DNA of 64,000 nt from Bedellia somnulentella (Eukaryota; Arthropoda; Insecta; Lepidoptera; Bedelliidae). Positions within the stretch are counted from its first letter, which is position 1; the number at the start of each line of letters is the position of its first letter. Shown here piece by piece: positions 19,001-31,546 of the stretch. The notes under the pieces were generated by a model. The model was not told where the DNA came from, did no database searches, and saw only the letters and a list, made by a program, of their open reading frames with translations. The stretch covers positions 1,550,001 to 1,614,000 of the forward strand of contig OY755178.1 of NCBI GenBank assembly GCA_963576735.1, given 5' to 3'. A program made the position numbers and the translations under genes.

Positions 19001-22000
19001 ATGAAGACTGCAGTTGTGGCTGTGTGGTAAGTGGATAAAAGCTTTATTTTTAGAGCACCATATTTTTCTAATGGTTTAAATTTTGGAACTGTTATTTCAA
19101 CATAGTTTTTTTTAGACATTTGATATATATTGCTTTAGTAGTATGGAATTAATGGATAAGTTAATAAAAAACTTATTTACCATATTTTTCTAATGGTTAA
19201 AATTTTGGAACTGTTATTTCAACTATAAAATGGATAAGTTAATAAAAAACTTATCCATTAATTCCATACACTACTTTGGCGTGTAGTGTCGGCTTAGAAT
19301 AGCACTACCCCGTTTCTACCGATGGGTGTACGTAAGAGGCGACTAACGGTACTGGGGCTTTTAAGGGATTTTGGGCAATGCGGTTGGAGACCCATCACCA
19401 ACAACCTTTACTTTACCATCCTTTCCCCACTCAATTTTCCAAATGTGGCTGAGGAATTTCTAATTTCTTAGCTCTGGCTACCCCTTCTAGGGATTTATAG
19501 CCGTGAGTATATGTATGTATGTATGTATGTTAATAAAAAAGTACCTAAAAAATGCTGCTGTTTTGGTAAAATAAAATAAAAAATATAGAATTTAAAAGTA
19601 AATTGAAAAAAAAACTTTGTTTAGACTCATGTATACTGCAACAAACACTTTAAAACAAAGTTTCTGTATAATGAGAGCCAGATAGAGATAAATCGAAATA
19701 TTAATTCTAAATATTTTTGCAGTGCGTTAGTTTTATGCTGCCATGCAGCATCAACAAATCAAAGACGTATGAGGTCGATTCCAAATGACCTTCGTTTCGG
19801 AACAGCTACTGCGGCTTATCAAATTGAAGGAGCTTGGAATGAAGATGGTAGGAAGTCTTTAATTTTATTTTATTATTCTACACTGCAATGATTAATTTTT
19901 AGTTCTTTTAGTTATTTACAATAAAAAAAAACATCATCATAATAAACTTAAGAGCGACGCTCTTGTCGGTGTAACACTCTCCAGTCACTTCTGTTTAATG
20001 CCAGCTTCTTGATCTCTTGTTAAGACACGACGTCCACCTTTTTTTTGATTTGATCCATATATACTCTTTTTGGCCTTTCCCTTCCTCGCTTTCTTTCTAT
20101 CTTTCCCTCAATGATATTTCTTATAAATTTGTCATGTCTTATCAAGTGGCCTATCATTTTGCTTCGCCTGTTTTCAATAAATCTCATCAGCTGTCTCTTT
20201 TCCTTCACTCTTTCAAGTACTAAAAAATATGTTCTATTATTTTTAGGCAAAGGTGAAAATGTTTGGGATCGTCTAACACACACCACAAACTTTATAAGAG
20301 ACAGCAGTACTGGTGATGTTGCAGCTGACTCATACCACAATGTAGAGAGAGACGTAGAAATGATGAGAGAACTAGGTCTTGACGCTTATCGTCTATCCAT
20401 CGCCTGGTCCAGGTTACTCCCCACCGGCTTCCCAAACCACGTCAATGAACATGCAGTCAACTACTACAACAGTTTGTTCAATGAAATGCTCAAATATAAC
20501 ATAGAACCTATGGTAACACTATACCACTGGGATGTGCCACAACCCCTTCAAGATCTAGGAGGTTGGGCCAACAACTTAATGCCACAATGGTTTGAAGATT
20601 ATGCCAGAGTTGTGTTTGATAATTTCGGTGATAGAGTGAAAATTTGGATCACAATTAATGAACCTAGAGAAGTTTGTTACCAAGGTTATGGGGCTGCCAC
20701 AATGGCACCAGCAATTAATGTTACTGGTGTAGGTGATTATTTGTGCGCCAGAAATCTTCTTCTCTCACATGCAAGAGCGTATCATTTGTACCAGAATGAA
20801 TACAAATCTGTGCAAGGTGGAAAAGTTGGAATAACTATAAGTGTTGATTGGTTTGGAGCCGAAACGGATTCTGAAGAAGATGAAAAAGCAGCTGAATTAT
20901 ATAGACAAGGACAAGTACGTATTTAATGAGCTATTGTATTAAATAAAATACATAGATCTTTACTGCAAAACCTAGAAATACTTATTTATAACTAATACGT
21001 TTTAACAATGAAATACAATAGTTGGTCATGTCACTTAAAAACGATTTTTTTCCAGATAAATCTAAATAGTTGTTTTAGTAGTTGTAATATTTATAGTTGA
21101 AAAAAAAACAACGACTGTTTTGTGAACTTGCATCTTTTAATTTCAGTGTTATTTTGTGTTCAAAATTAATAATAATTAAAAAATACAAATATTTCATATA
21201 AGCACTAAAACAGGGTAATCAATATTTAACCAGTAATTAATAAATATATTTTCAGTGGGCTATTTATGCTGACCCAATTTACTCAGAAAATGGAGGTTTC
21301 CCTAAAGAAATTTCGGAAAGTATCGCTAAAAACAGTGCTGAACAAGGTTTTCCTAGATCCAGATTGCCTGAACTGACTAAAGAAGAAATTGATTTCATCA
21401 AAGGATCTTCTGACTTCTTTGGCATGAACCACTACACAGAATACTGGATTTCTGCTTCCAAATATTTTGTAGAACACCCAATACCTTCAATGAAACATGA
21501 CACATTCTGTGGAGTATTCCAGGATCCTAATTGGACTTCGTCTGCCTCTGATTGGCTATTCGTAAGTATAAATGAACCAGCATTGGTGATATGTTAAAGT
21601 CATATTATATAATTACGCCGTTTAATAGGCACTACCCCTTTCTACCTATATGGGTATCATAAGAGGCGACTAACATTATGAGGCTTTTTAAGTGGTTTTT
21701 TGGCGATGCAGTTGGAGACCCATCACCAACGATACTTTATTCTTACCAACTTGTCCTTTATCAACTTCCAATTGTGGCTGAGGAGTTTTTAGGTCTAAAG
21801 TTATGGCTACCCCTTTTTGATATTTATGGTCGCGAGTATGAACATATGTATGTATGTCTTATTATATAAATTGGAGCTAGGAAAAGTATCTTGGAAAAAC
21901 AGTGAATTGGGTAATATTATTGTCACTTTAATCGCAGAATTTAATTATCATAAATTTATGTTTCAGTTGGTCCCCGGCAGTCTCTACAGATCTTTAACGC

Positions 22001-23343
22001 ACGTTCACAACAGATATAAGAACAAATTAGACATATACGTGACTGAGAACGGTTGGTCCGACAATGGTGGTCTCGAAGATGATGACAGAATAGAATACTA
22101 CAATTCTATGTTGGAAAGCGTGTTGGATGCCATCGACGAAGGTGTGAGCGTCAAATACTACATGGCTTGGAGCTTGATGGATAACTTTGAATGGTTCAAA
22201 GGATACACGTAAGTTTTGTTAAAACTATTACATACATACATATACTCACGCCATTAATTCCCATTGGGGTAGGCAGAGACTATCGATCGCCATTTCGTAA
22301 GATCCTGACAAACCTCTCTAGCTTCGTTTACATCCATCAATATTTTCATGCATGCTCTTTTATTCTTCATACTTCGGACGCCAGCCTTTTTGAGCACACT
22401 CTCAATTTGGTCCAAGTGTGTTCTCCGTGGTCGTCCTCTACTAACATTACCATCCACACTAGCTCTATAGATCCCTTTTACCAATTTTCTATCATCCATC
22501 CTCTCTATGTGCCCAAACCATCTCAACATTCCTTTTTCTATCTTTCTTACAATATCATCTTTCACACCACAATTTTCACGTTTAACACTATTATTTTTTT
22601 AAAACTATTAAAGATTTGTAAATCAATGAGAGCCAGTTGCATTGACGAAAATCTGATACGTTCCACGAGCGAATGGGCTCGATATACTGATGCGAGCAAT
22701 TAATATCGGTGCTAACATAGTCATATGCCGTGTAGTGCCGGCTTAGAATGTCACTACCCTTTTCTCACGGGTGTCGTTAGAAGCGACTAAGGGTAAGGGG
22801 CTTTTTTAAGTGGTTTTGGGCGATGCGGTTGGAGACCCATCACCAACGATACTTTATTTATACCATCTTGTCTCCTATCAGCTTTCAGAGGTGGCTGAAG
22901 AGTTTCTAGCTCTAAAACTCTGACTATCCCTTTTTGAGATTCATGGCCGTGAGCATATGTATGTATTTATGTTAACATAGAATGTGGAATAATAAATTTA
23001 TATTTATTAAACATCTGTGGACTTTTTAAAAAATAAATATTATATAGAATGAATAATTGAAATTAAGTGTGAAAACAAACAAAAATGTATACTTTTCATT
23101 ACAAAATCTTGGATCTTCAAGCAGGATTTAGAAGAGGAATGGAATGATAAAGTTCCTATAACATTTAAATGTTTTATTTGTAGGGAAAGATTTGGTTTCT
23201 ACAACGTAAACTTCGAGAACCCCAGTCAGAGAACTCCCAAGAAGTCCGCATTCGTGTACAAAAACATTCTGAGGACCAGAACCATTGATTACGACTTCGA
23301 CCCTGGCACCAGCCGAGCTATGACTATTGATGAAGGCCACTAA
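19001..23343 (+). CDS. GH1 beta-glucosidase, gene 3 (complete)
   Basis: Complete secreted family-1 glycosidase of 508 residues, the usual length for insect GH1. Exons: 19001-19026, 19723-19847, 20247-20914, 21256-21561, 21967-22208, 23184-23343. The tiny first exon joins to encode MKTAVVAVCALVLCCHAA, a typical signal peptide, probably cut near residue 17-18. Key residues are Gln42, His144, acid/base Glu189 (TINEP, codon 20660-20662), nucleophile Glu402 (VTENG), Trp443 and Glu450 (WSLMDNFEW). Same exon plan as genes 1 and 2 but clearly diverged, so it is an older duplicate. Introns carry SINE-A (19279, 21614, 22726) and LINE pieces (19945, 22232). Digestive or plant-glucoside hydrolysis in gut is a family-based guess; annotators often call such insect genes myrosinase 1-like. 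Confidence 0.95.
19141..19269. repeat. inverted and direct duplications in intron 1 of gene 3
   Basis: A 22-bp arm at 19141-19162 is repeated perfectly in inverse at 19248-19269. Inside lies a direct second copy (19178 onward) of an approximately 45-bp segment first seen at about 19053. Confidence 0.8.
19279..19530 (+). repeat. SINE-A
   Basis: Full plus copy with (TATG)n in intron 1 of gene 3. Confidence 0.85.
19945..20222 (-). repeat. LINE C-terminal fragment (second LINE family)
   Basis: Minus strand encodes KEKRQLMRFIENRRSKMIGH and KRGRERPKRVYMDQIKKKV, the C-terminal tail of another non-LTR element, in intron 2 of gene 3. Confidence 0.7.
21614..21858 (+). repeat. SINE-A (subtype 2)
   Basis: Intron 4 of gene 3, 5' end eroded. 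Confidence 0.8.
22232..22600 (-). repeat. LINE-L 3' fragment
   Basis: Open minus-strand frame of about 103 residues with [18 protein letters not shown] and the RGRPRRT box; in intron 5 of gene 3. Confidence 0.8.
22726..22968 (+). repeat. SINE-A (subtype 2)
   Basis: Intron 5 of gene 3. Confidence 0.8.
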
Positions 23344-23378
23344 AACTACTAAAAATATGTTATAAATAAGGACTCTGA

Positions 23379-23384
23379 AATAAA
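23379..23384 (+). terminator. poly(A) signal, GH1 gene 3
   Basis: AATAAA 36 bp after the stop codon. Confidence 0.65.
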
Positions 23385-23488
23385 TCTGAAAATTATTTAG
23401 ATTATAGTATTTTCTTTACATTGTTGTGATATACCTAATAACATACCGATCCATTTTCAGCATTTACCAACTTCAACATAATAAAGCT

Positions 23489-23695
23489 GTTATTAAAGGA
23501 AAGAAAACGAAAACGACGGGTTCGAACCCGCGACCTTCGGGTATACGCCCCCGTCGCTCTGCCAACTGAGCTACAGTGTCAGTTGGCATCCAGCGCGAAA
23601 TTTCTCTATCCTTTGTTTTTTTTTTACACGTTCAAGTAGTGTTTGCGTTTCCTACCTCCGCCGCCAGTGTCGAAATTTTTCTTTCCTTTAATAAC
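23489..23695 (-). mobile_element. tRNA-like sequence between 19-bp perfect inverted repeats
   Basis: GTTATTAAAGGAAAGAAAA (23489-23507) recurs in exact inverse at 23677-23695. Inside, on the minus strand, box A (TAGCTCAGTTGGCAGAGC) and box B (GGTTCGAACCC) of a tRNA are intact, but the T-stem and anticodon stem do not pair properly. It is a tRNA pseudogene or SINE carried in a small TIR element, not a working tRNA. Confidence 0.7.
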
Positions 23696-23872
23696 ATCTT
23701 TTATTTATGAGTAATAATCCCCACATGAGGAATTCATGTCAAAAAACATTAAATAATAAAGCTACCATTAGTTTTATTTAATGACGTAAGAAAATGGTAC
23801 CTAAGCAGCTATCTTTGATGAAACGCAGATATACGTGGGTTGTAAGTTTGTTTCAAATAAAACTCAACAAAT

Positions 23873-24225
23873 GTTCACACCGTATATCCCCGAAGGGTTG
23901 GCAGACGTATTAATTCTTCTGAACATCGCGATACATTATCACTTGGTGTTCAGAGTACCCACGTTTTGTTAGGGCAGTGCATTCACGTGATAAGGGGCAG
24001 TCAGCGCCGGCCCATATCGTCATTTTCTCTGTCACATGAATAAGTACCAATTAGCCATGTGAGTGTCCGATGTTTTTCCTCAAGTTTAACCATGACAAAG
24101 TAACTCTACTATGTAAATGACGAAAACTACTCGTATGAATCAAGGAAAGACAAAAAGACTCTGGGATTTAAACCCACGTGTGTCTTCATGAAAAGCGGTT
24201 TTCAACCCATTAAACTATCTCGGCT
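23873..24225 (-). repeat. SINE-B, near full length
   Basis: Diverged minus copy including a tRNA-like head near 24165-24225. Confidence 0.7.
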
Positions 24226-24572
24226 GTTTATGACTTCTTTCAATACAAAACTCTACCGGTAGCCTCAAATTTATATTAAATGTTATCATTTATCTTAAAT
24301 ATATATAAATAAGATAATTTCACGATCATTTGATAATGGTCGTGCGGGGAGCGATATTCTCAAGTACTTCTTGAACTATTTATCCGTGAGAAGACGATAA
24401 CTCGAGAAAAACCCCAAGAAGCAAAAAAACCTAATCGTATCTGTTATCTTGTCTTATCGTATTTGAATATTTTTTTAAATTGGCTCATATTATTAGTTAG
24501 CAGTCAGTACAAAGTTGCTGAAGCCTTGTTTCGAGTCTAACTTACACAGACGTCAGAGTAGCTTGCGCGCAA

Positions 24573-24715
24573 AGATTAAAAGTCCTCAGCCAATTTTCGA
24601 CGTTGAGTAAGGAAAAGATTTTGAATCAAGGTTGCTCCTTAATACCATCAATCACGTCTTACGAACACCCACAGGTAAAGATGGGGTAGAACTATTCAAA
24701 GCCGATACTATAGAA
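24573..24715 (-). repeat. SINE-A fragment
   Basis: Diverged body without tail. Confidence 0.6.
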
Positions 24716-24959
24716 CCGTATGGAGAAAGAACTTATTAAAACTTATATCAGTTTATAAAATAAAAATTAAAGCTACTTAATTAGTATGATAAGTAATTAG
24801 TTATTGTCTTTCTTTTACGTGACTTTTTCACCAAGTCAAATCATATGCAGTATAGTGACCATCAAATTCAAATAGAGCTGAAAGGCAATCGCCAAAGTGT
24901 AACAATAAAAGAACATATAGTATAGACACATCATCCCTATGAATTTAGAAAAAGGCTAG

Positions 24960-25060
24960 CCAGAGTTTAAGAATAAAAGAGCATACACAAAAAAATTAGG
25001 TACGACAGAAAGCAGTGACTAATAGTCTCTGCGTGTTTCCGTGAGAACGAATAGAAAGAA
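24960..25060 (+). repeat. LINE-L 3' fragment, degenerate
   Basis: AAGAATAAAAGAGCAT and AATAGTCTCTGCGTG blocks. Confidence 0.45.
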
Positions 25061-25162
25061 TAGAATAGAAAGATTTTATACAAATTTGACAATATGTATG
25101 CATGACTCATCTACGAAACCTTATAGTCGCATATCCAAACACGCTTTCAGCTGATTTTTATT

Positions 25163-25550
25163 ACATAACATAACATAAACGTTCACGCCGTTTATCCCCG
25201 AAGGGGTTGGCAGAGGTACCAATACTTCTGGACTCACATGGCAGCGCCATCTAGTGTCCAGACAAGGTACCCACGTTTTGCTTAGACGTGTACTCACGTG
25301 ATAGGGGGCAGGCCTATTGCCGTTTTGTACAAATACACTGTCACATGACTAAGTACAACTCAGCAATGTGGGTTTCCTCACGATGTTTTCCCTCACCGTT
25401 AACAACCATGATGATAAATAAATAAATAAATAATAATAAATGATAAATTAACAACACATATGTCTTTAGAAAAGACAAATTGGTGTAGGCACGACCCAGG
25501 ATTTGAACACTAGTCGTTTGCACGATAACCGAGTGTTCTACCCACATAGG
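25163..25550 (-). repeat. SINE-B, near full length
   Basis: Tail CATAACATAA at left, tRNA-like head (AGTGTTCAAATCCTGG in sense) at right; (AAAT)n expansion at about 25415. Confidence 0.85.
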
Positions 25551-25555
25551 AAAAT

Positions 25556-26147
25556 ACATACAAATATTTTGCGACATGAATTTAATATGCGGACTACTAG
25601 TGTTATTAACTTGTAGAAATAATAAACTAAGCTAGTTATATAATGTAGAAATAATGTTTTGTTTTTAAATTTTCAGTTTTATATTATATTTGTGTTTTAC
25701 TTAGAATTGTTATTAACTTTTATTTTGTTAATATTTACATTATATTTTTGCAAGTTTATATTATGCAATGCCCTATTAGGGTTCATGTTATGGCACAGTA
25801 AATAAATATTACCTGTATCAGTTTAATCATCACCATATAAATGCATGAAATGATTTCAATTTGAAAACTACATGTCATCTGGCTCCTTATTGACCTAGGG
25901 ACACGAGCATACCTTGAGTGGAATAGAACTGGCATAGTCCACTTCTCTGGCCTCTTATCTTGTGGCTTGGGACTTCAGCAATGCCTCCTGCCTCCTACGT
26001 AGCTAGTAAGAGCAACCTTTTTACTAGATATCGCGTGGAATAAGACAGCCATTTCTTTCGCACTCACTTAGTGTCGTATCGATAAAATAGCGTTTGTGCG
26101 TGCTACGCTTCCTTATAACGTATATATTTTCGCCGATTGTGTCGTAG
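25556..26147. other. no gene seen
   Basis: AT-rich followed by a more balanced stretch (25870-26100); no coding sense found. Confidence 0.4.
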
Positions 26148-26159
26148 GTTACAAGATTA

Positions 26160-26223
26160 CATACATACATATACTCACGGCTATGAATTCCTTGAAGGGG
26201 TAACCAGAGCTAGGGAATCAGAA
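26160..26223 (-). repeat. SINE-A, 64-bp 5'-truncated insertion with target duplication
   Basis: Only tail plus hairpin region, yet flanked by 12-bp GTTACAAGATTA (26148-26159, 26224-26235), showing that the 3' end alone was primed and integrated. Confidence 0.85.
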
Positions 26224-26235
26224 GTTACAAGATTA

Positions 26236-26923
26236 TCGCTATCATTGTCATAAAGTATGCAATTTAACATCGACAATATTGCAACTGGCGAGTCTGGCGA
26301 CACAATCGATGGTCCCAAAGCCTTTAATTCGGTAGCCGTTGATAGTAACTAGCGGTAATAGTTTTGAAGATAACGTCTTATAAAGCACGGTCCTACTATA
26401 TTTGGAAACAAAGCAGGATATTCAAAATGAGATATCCTAATTAAAATGGGATCTTTTGTGATTGTGAGACTGCAACTCTCCCAACACTAAATGGTCGCTC
26501 ACACGGAAATTCTCCAGTTTCTGCAGTTTCAGCTACTTCTTTTCGGAATGTCGTCGTAAATATATGTATAATAACCAAAAAAAGCAGGTGCTAGAAACTT
26601 AATGAGTGACTTAAGCAGCTTTGTCGATAGATTAGCATCCATTGTTGCTTGATGAAGCAAACAAAGAGAGTTCGAACAATAACTGTTTGTTATAACAGTC
26701 AATTAGCACTTGAATAACTCCGGTTTTACTTGCTTTTTGCTGCGATTAATATTTTCACTTCAACACTTATGCCGGTTGGTTTTATGAATGATTGAAATGT
26801 ATACCTGTTTACATTGAGACCGTCTAATAAATGCTTTTCAAATAATTTGACGAAATAAAGTGTCCGAAGAGTAAAGACGTCTGAAGTAAGGGCTTGTAAG
26901 AAAAGATCGATGCATGTAAGATG
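26236..26923. other. no gene seen
   Basis: No open frame of note and no recognised repeat. Confidence 0.4.
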
Positions 26924-26991
26924 AATTTATAATTCCTTGGCTCTGGCTACCCCTTCTAGGGAATTACAGCCGTGAGTATATGTATGTATGT
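26924..26991 (+). repeat. SINE-A 3' end only
   Basis: About 68-bp truncated copy with a TATG tail. Confidence 0.75.
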
Positions 26992-27004
26992 AAATGAAGC
27001 TCTT

Positions 27005-27285
27005 TGAACTTTGTCAGGATCGTAAAAAAAAGCGGCGTTCAATAGTTTTTGCCTAACCCTATGGGAACGAATGGCATTCATATATGTATGTTTGTGTGTA
27101 AATAACCCTTGTTGTGCGAGAAAATATATGCCCGGAAACATCCACTACATACCAAGTAGTTAAAACTGTCATATAATCATTTAAATTGTATTATAAATTT
27201 ATTCGTACAATGTGGCGATCAATAGTCTCTGCTAACCCCAATGAGAACTAACGGCGTGAGTATATGTATATATGCATGTTTAAAT
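27005..27285 (+). repeat. two LINE-L 3' end fragments
   Basis: Pieces at about 27005-27095 and 27205-27285, each with the GTCTCTGCYWACCCCAAT-type end and a TATG tail. Confidence 0.55.
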
Positions 27286-27675
27286 GCTTGGTGGCTACTA
27301 ATACTATTAATATACATAAACTCACTCACATGAAATTTCCTCGCATACGTGATCTATTTTTAAATTAACTGAAATAATTTCAGCACAGAATTTTGTGCCT
27401 TACTGAAAGTGCCGCGTGCTATATTTCTATTACAAATACTTGTATAATTATCGTGGGCCGATATATAAGAAGTGGACAGGTTGACAGCATGATTACCATC
27501 TAGCTACACTAAAACTCATTGAAGCTCAAACGATATACTGTATATGAATTATTAATATCGATGCATGTATTGGTTATGATCTGAATAACTTTGTAGTTGG
27601 TTTCGTTTAATGAATAGATGGAAAGAAAGAAAGACAACATTTATTTGGAACAAATAAACAAGAATACAATTGAGG
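27286..27675. other. no gene seen
   Basis: AT-rich; nothing recognised. Confidence 0.4.
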
Positions 27676-27789
27676 ATTTATGTATCCATCTTGTTCCCTT
27701 TCAGCTTCCAAATGTGTCTGAAGAGTTTTTTGCTCTGAAGCTCTGGCTATCCCTATTGGGGTTTATGGCCGTGAGTATATGTATGTATG
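27676..27789 (+). repeat. SINE-A (subtype 2), 3' half
   Basis: Truncated plus copy with a TATG tail. Confidence 0.75.
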
Positions 27790-28111
27790 ATGAATGATCA
27801 TATTGAAAGAAAGTTAGCGCCAAAAAGGCACAAGTTGAGCATTTGTCAGAGAATCAATCAGCTTTATTGGTGGGTCTCCCATTCGCGCGATTTGAGTTGA
27901 CGCCATGATTTATACGACTATCTAATAAATGATAATGACATATATAAATACAAATTATCAAAGGCCACTTTTGTATATACACCTATCAGGATTAGTTAAA
28001 TGGGGATAAAAATGGGTACGGCCACGATATAGTATACATTGAAGTTTTAAATTAAATCATCGATAAATCTAATCGATCATCGGTAAAATATTGCAGAAAT
28101 TCATCCGCTAT

Positions 28112-28330
28112 GACGACATCCGTGGCCGAGTGATAGCTTCTCGGTACGGAGGTTGCGGGTTCGATTCCCGCTAAGAGCAACATTTAAGTGATGACCTTAG
28201 ATGATTGTTTCTTATTCTTGGAGGTAACTTATGTGTGTATTTTATCATAATCAATATAACGTTGAGTACCATAATACAAGTTTTACTTAGTTTGGGACTA
28301 ATTTGATTTGTGTAGAATTTGTCCATAGAT
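28112..28330 (+). repeat. SINE-C (tRNA-derived), near full length
   Basis: Head CCGTGGCCGAGTGATAGCTT with box B GGTTCGATTCCCGCT, then a body with 'taccataatacaagttttactt'. Related copies at 15513, 33305, 38653 and 51661. Confidence 0.75.
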
Positions 28331-29310
28331 ATATATACTCGTACTATTTTGTTTATCTTGTATATATGTCGTGGCCATATCGTAGATTTGAACACATCGT
28401 GAAATGATCGATCATTTCATGAAATAGTCACATTTCGTGATTTGGACAACTTAATTTGACCAGATCATACCAGATGTCAACCTTTAACGATTTTGTCATC
28501 CACGCTTGGCCAGATCGTAGAAATAGGGTGACCTGTGAAATGCGATCCAAACTTTACGGTTTTTTAACATATTGCTCAGTTTTTTCGTAATTTGCAAAGT
28601 ACTCTAGATCCTTTTCGTCGAAAACTCTTTTGTTATCACTTTCTTCCTCGCTTATTAACGAATTATTAACTTTTTTACTGCGAGAAACAATACTTTTGCC
28701 AGCGGCCGCCATCTTCACACATAAACAAAGCGTTTTCAGCGCCTCTACGGGTAATTAATGTAAATACTTTACGATATGACCATCTTAACCATTTTATGAA
28801 GAGGCCGCACGTTTAGTTGCTCATATCGAGAAACGATATCTTATCATTGATCGGGTCCATATTGGCTCAAATAAAATTCTAAATCATATTTGTAGTCTTA
28901 CTAACGATTTGTGTTCATAATAATCACTCTTCATAATTTTAGTTTTCATACTTTATTTATTCATACATTTTTAATACTACCAACGGAATTCATAACAGTT
29001 AGTGATCATAATTTTTCTATTAATACTGTTAAAAGCAAGAATCTTTTTAATACTATAATTTTTTTCAAGATCTTTTTTCTTCATAACATTCAATGGTCAT
29101 ATTATTTTTATTAATAATATCGTTACTACGTTAAACAAGCAAGCATGCATGCAAATAGGCATGATTCATGATTTAAGGTGCTCACTCCGCTGCGCTTCGC
29201 TCGCTCGTTTTATACATAATCTAACCTAACCTAGCTAAATGTGACTTAACTTTTCATTGCCTGCAACCCACCCAAGCAGGGGGCGCAACCCCTTTATTTA
29301 TTTATTTATT

Positions 29311-29564
29311 GCCGTGTAGTGTCGGATTAGAATAGCACTAACCCGCTTCTACCGATGGGTGTACGTAAAAGGCGACTAACGGTATCGGGGCTTTTAAGGG
29401 ATTTTTGGGCGATGCGGCTGGAGACCCATCACCAACAACCTTTACTTTACCATCCTTACCCCACTCAATTTTCCAAATGTGGCTGAGGAATTTCTAATTC
29501 CTTAGCTCTGGCTACCCCTTCTAGGGATTTATAGCCGTGAGTATATGTATGTATGTATGTATGT
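29311..29564 (+). repeat. SINE-A
   Basis: Full plus copy with a (TATG)n tail. Confidence 0.85.
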
Positions 29565-29754
29565 TATTAGTTCGGAATACTAACAGCTAAATAATACAAC
29601 AAGTGTTTACAAATTCAGTTATCGACTAAGCCAATAACAAGTATTCGCAAATAAACACTGCACCCCCTTTACATACAACCAAGTGAGCAAGCATACAAAC
29701 AAGCAAGCAAATATAGATAAGAACACATATAATTGATAATATTTTTTTAAATAC

Positions 29755-30520
29755 TAGTGGATCGGCCCCGCTTCGCACGGGTAGCGTAGTTTTAAAAATA
29801 TTGGAGGTTCCTTCAATCACTGCTCAAGCGTTATGAAATTAGCGCCTTTATTACAACTTACCTACAGCACTCATGTCTGAATATAGTGTTACTTTGTGAT
29901 TTTGAAAGCGCTTTTATGATCGGTTCAGATCAATATCTCCGAAATTAAGCTAATTTTTAGGTTTTAATTGATGCAACTACTTGCGCCATCTAGTACGTAA
30001 TATGTAAATTACTAAGGATTTGGTTTTGATCGCGTGCGACTATTATGTTGGGACTATTAATTTTGGTGTTTCTATACCGATTTCTATGATTATTTTTTTA
30101 TTGAGTAGGTAATAATGTTAACTTTTGAAATAAGGGTGATTGAGAGTATTATAAACGTAAGAGAAAACAAATATATTCAGAATGCGCCGAACTGCTAAGC
30201 TATCGGGAGTTACACGTGTTGTTGTGAGTCAACCATAAAAGATAGACATATACTGTTGCGGAATATTTTTTAGATAATTTTATGTACAATATTTCCGTCA
30301 TACGTGATTTCTATGTAACTTTGACCATTAAGGCTGCACACGCGAGGGAAGCTTAAAAAATGGAGTAACTGCTCCCGTTTTCCCAAAATTTCCCAAAATT
30401 CCCCTTTACTATTCTGCTGGAAAGTATACAAAAACCTGCCCAGGAGTATGAAGAATAATTGTACCAAGTTTCGTTAAAATCCGTCGAGTAGTTTTTGTTT
30501 CCATAAGGAACATACAAACC

Positions 30521-30554
<34 letters not shown>

Positions 30555-30590
30555 AAGACAGACAGACAGACAGACAGACAAAAATTTTAC
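29755..30590 (+). repeat. interspersed repeat ending in (CAGA)n
   Basis: Starts ACTAGTGGATCGGCCCCGCT, ends with AAATCCGTCGAGTAGTTTTT and a CAGA/GACA microsatellite (30520-30580). This head and tail pair is typical of an abundant lepidopteran RTE-like repeat; the class is inferred. Confidence 0.6.
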
Positions 30591-31394
30591 TGATTGCATT
30601 TTTGGCATCAGTATCGATCCCTAATCACCCCCTGATAGTTATTTTGAAAATATATTCCATGTACAGAATTGACCTCTCTACAGATTTATTATAAGTATAG
30701 ATTAGACTAAAAAACATTTATGAATATTATAATTATTCATTGAAATGATTATATTGTCGGTCATTAGTATAAACAAATATATTAATACAAATATTATTAA
30801 ATACAAAGTGTATAATTAGTGATATTATGAATTACGATTATTATATTTTTTAATATTTATGACTTGAATTTTTTATAAAGACTGATCATTATGATTATAA
30901 ATGGTATGTGAAACATTTTCGGACCTCCGATGATAGGAGTTAAAAAGTTATGTAAGAAAAAGCGCACCTCATTGATCTTCCAAATCACATCACGATGTGG
31001 CTAATAAATAGTTGAACTTTTCATGAAATACGACTATTTCATGAAATGAGATTAATTCATGATGTGTTCAAATTTACGATATGGCCACGACATATATAAA
31101 GCGGCAAAATTGAGGTTGGAAGTCATCTTGTCCAGCAGTATGAACATTGAAAAGTTTGTTTTAGATTTCAATTTTAAAAAAACTTTGTAGATAAGAGGAA
31201 CAAAATTCTTCCCTAAAAGGCTAAAATGGGTGATGTTATTAATTGTGATGGATTAGATGAATGGTACTCAATCACCCCTGAACTATAGAAACTATAGGTC
31301 TTATGTCACGCAGACGAAGTAACGCGGGTCCACTAACAATAAATATAAGTAAAATACGTATTTTATGAACAAACCCTGGCTTTCTGTCGTTATA

Positions 31395-31545
31395 TCATGT
31401 CATGTTGTTCACCATACCCACTTTATGCATGGACAGTGTCATAAAGTGATAGATGGATAGTCTATTCCGCTTCGTACGGACAGACTTTCTCATGTCTATG
31501 TATAATTTTGATTTCCTCATCATATGTTTTCTCTCACTTAACTTT
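31395..31545 (-). repeat. SINE-B fragment
   Basis: Diverged body with CATGGACAGTGT and 'atgttttctctcac'. Confidence 0.55.
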
Positions 31546-31546
31546 A

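Larger units (their letters stand above)
28368..31091. mobile_element. DNA element with about 75-bp terminal inverted repeats, containing nested insertions
   Basis: GTCGTGGCCATATCGTA at 28368 is mirrored at 31075-31091, and similarity extends about 75 bp inward (ATTTGAACACATC, CATTTCATGAAATAGTC). ATATAT on both sides may be the target duplication, but the surroundings are AT-repetitive. No transposase was found. A SINE-A (29311-29564) and another repeat (29755-30590) are nested inside. Confidence 0.65.

Noticed and set aside
23512..23580. A functional tRNA gene on the minus strand
   Set aside because: Boxes A and B are good, but the T-stem has mismatches and the anticodon arm does not form a 5-bp stem with a 7-base loop.
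29217..29237. Interstitial insect telomere repeat (CTAACCTAACCTA)
   Set aside because: Only about two units; too short to mean anything.
30517..30580. CRISPR-like or satellite array
   Set aside because: It is a simple CAGA/GACA microsatellite at the end of an interspersed repeat; no spacer structure.
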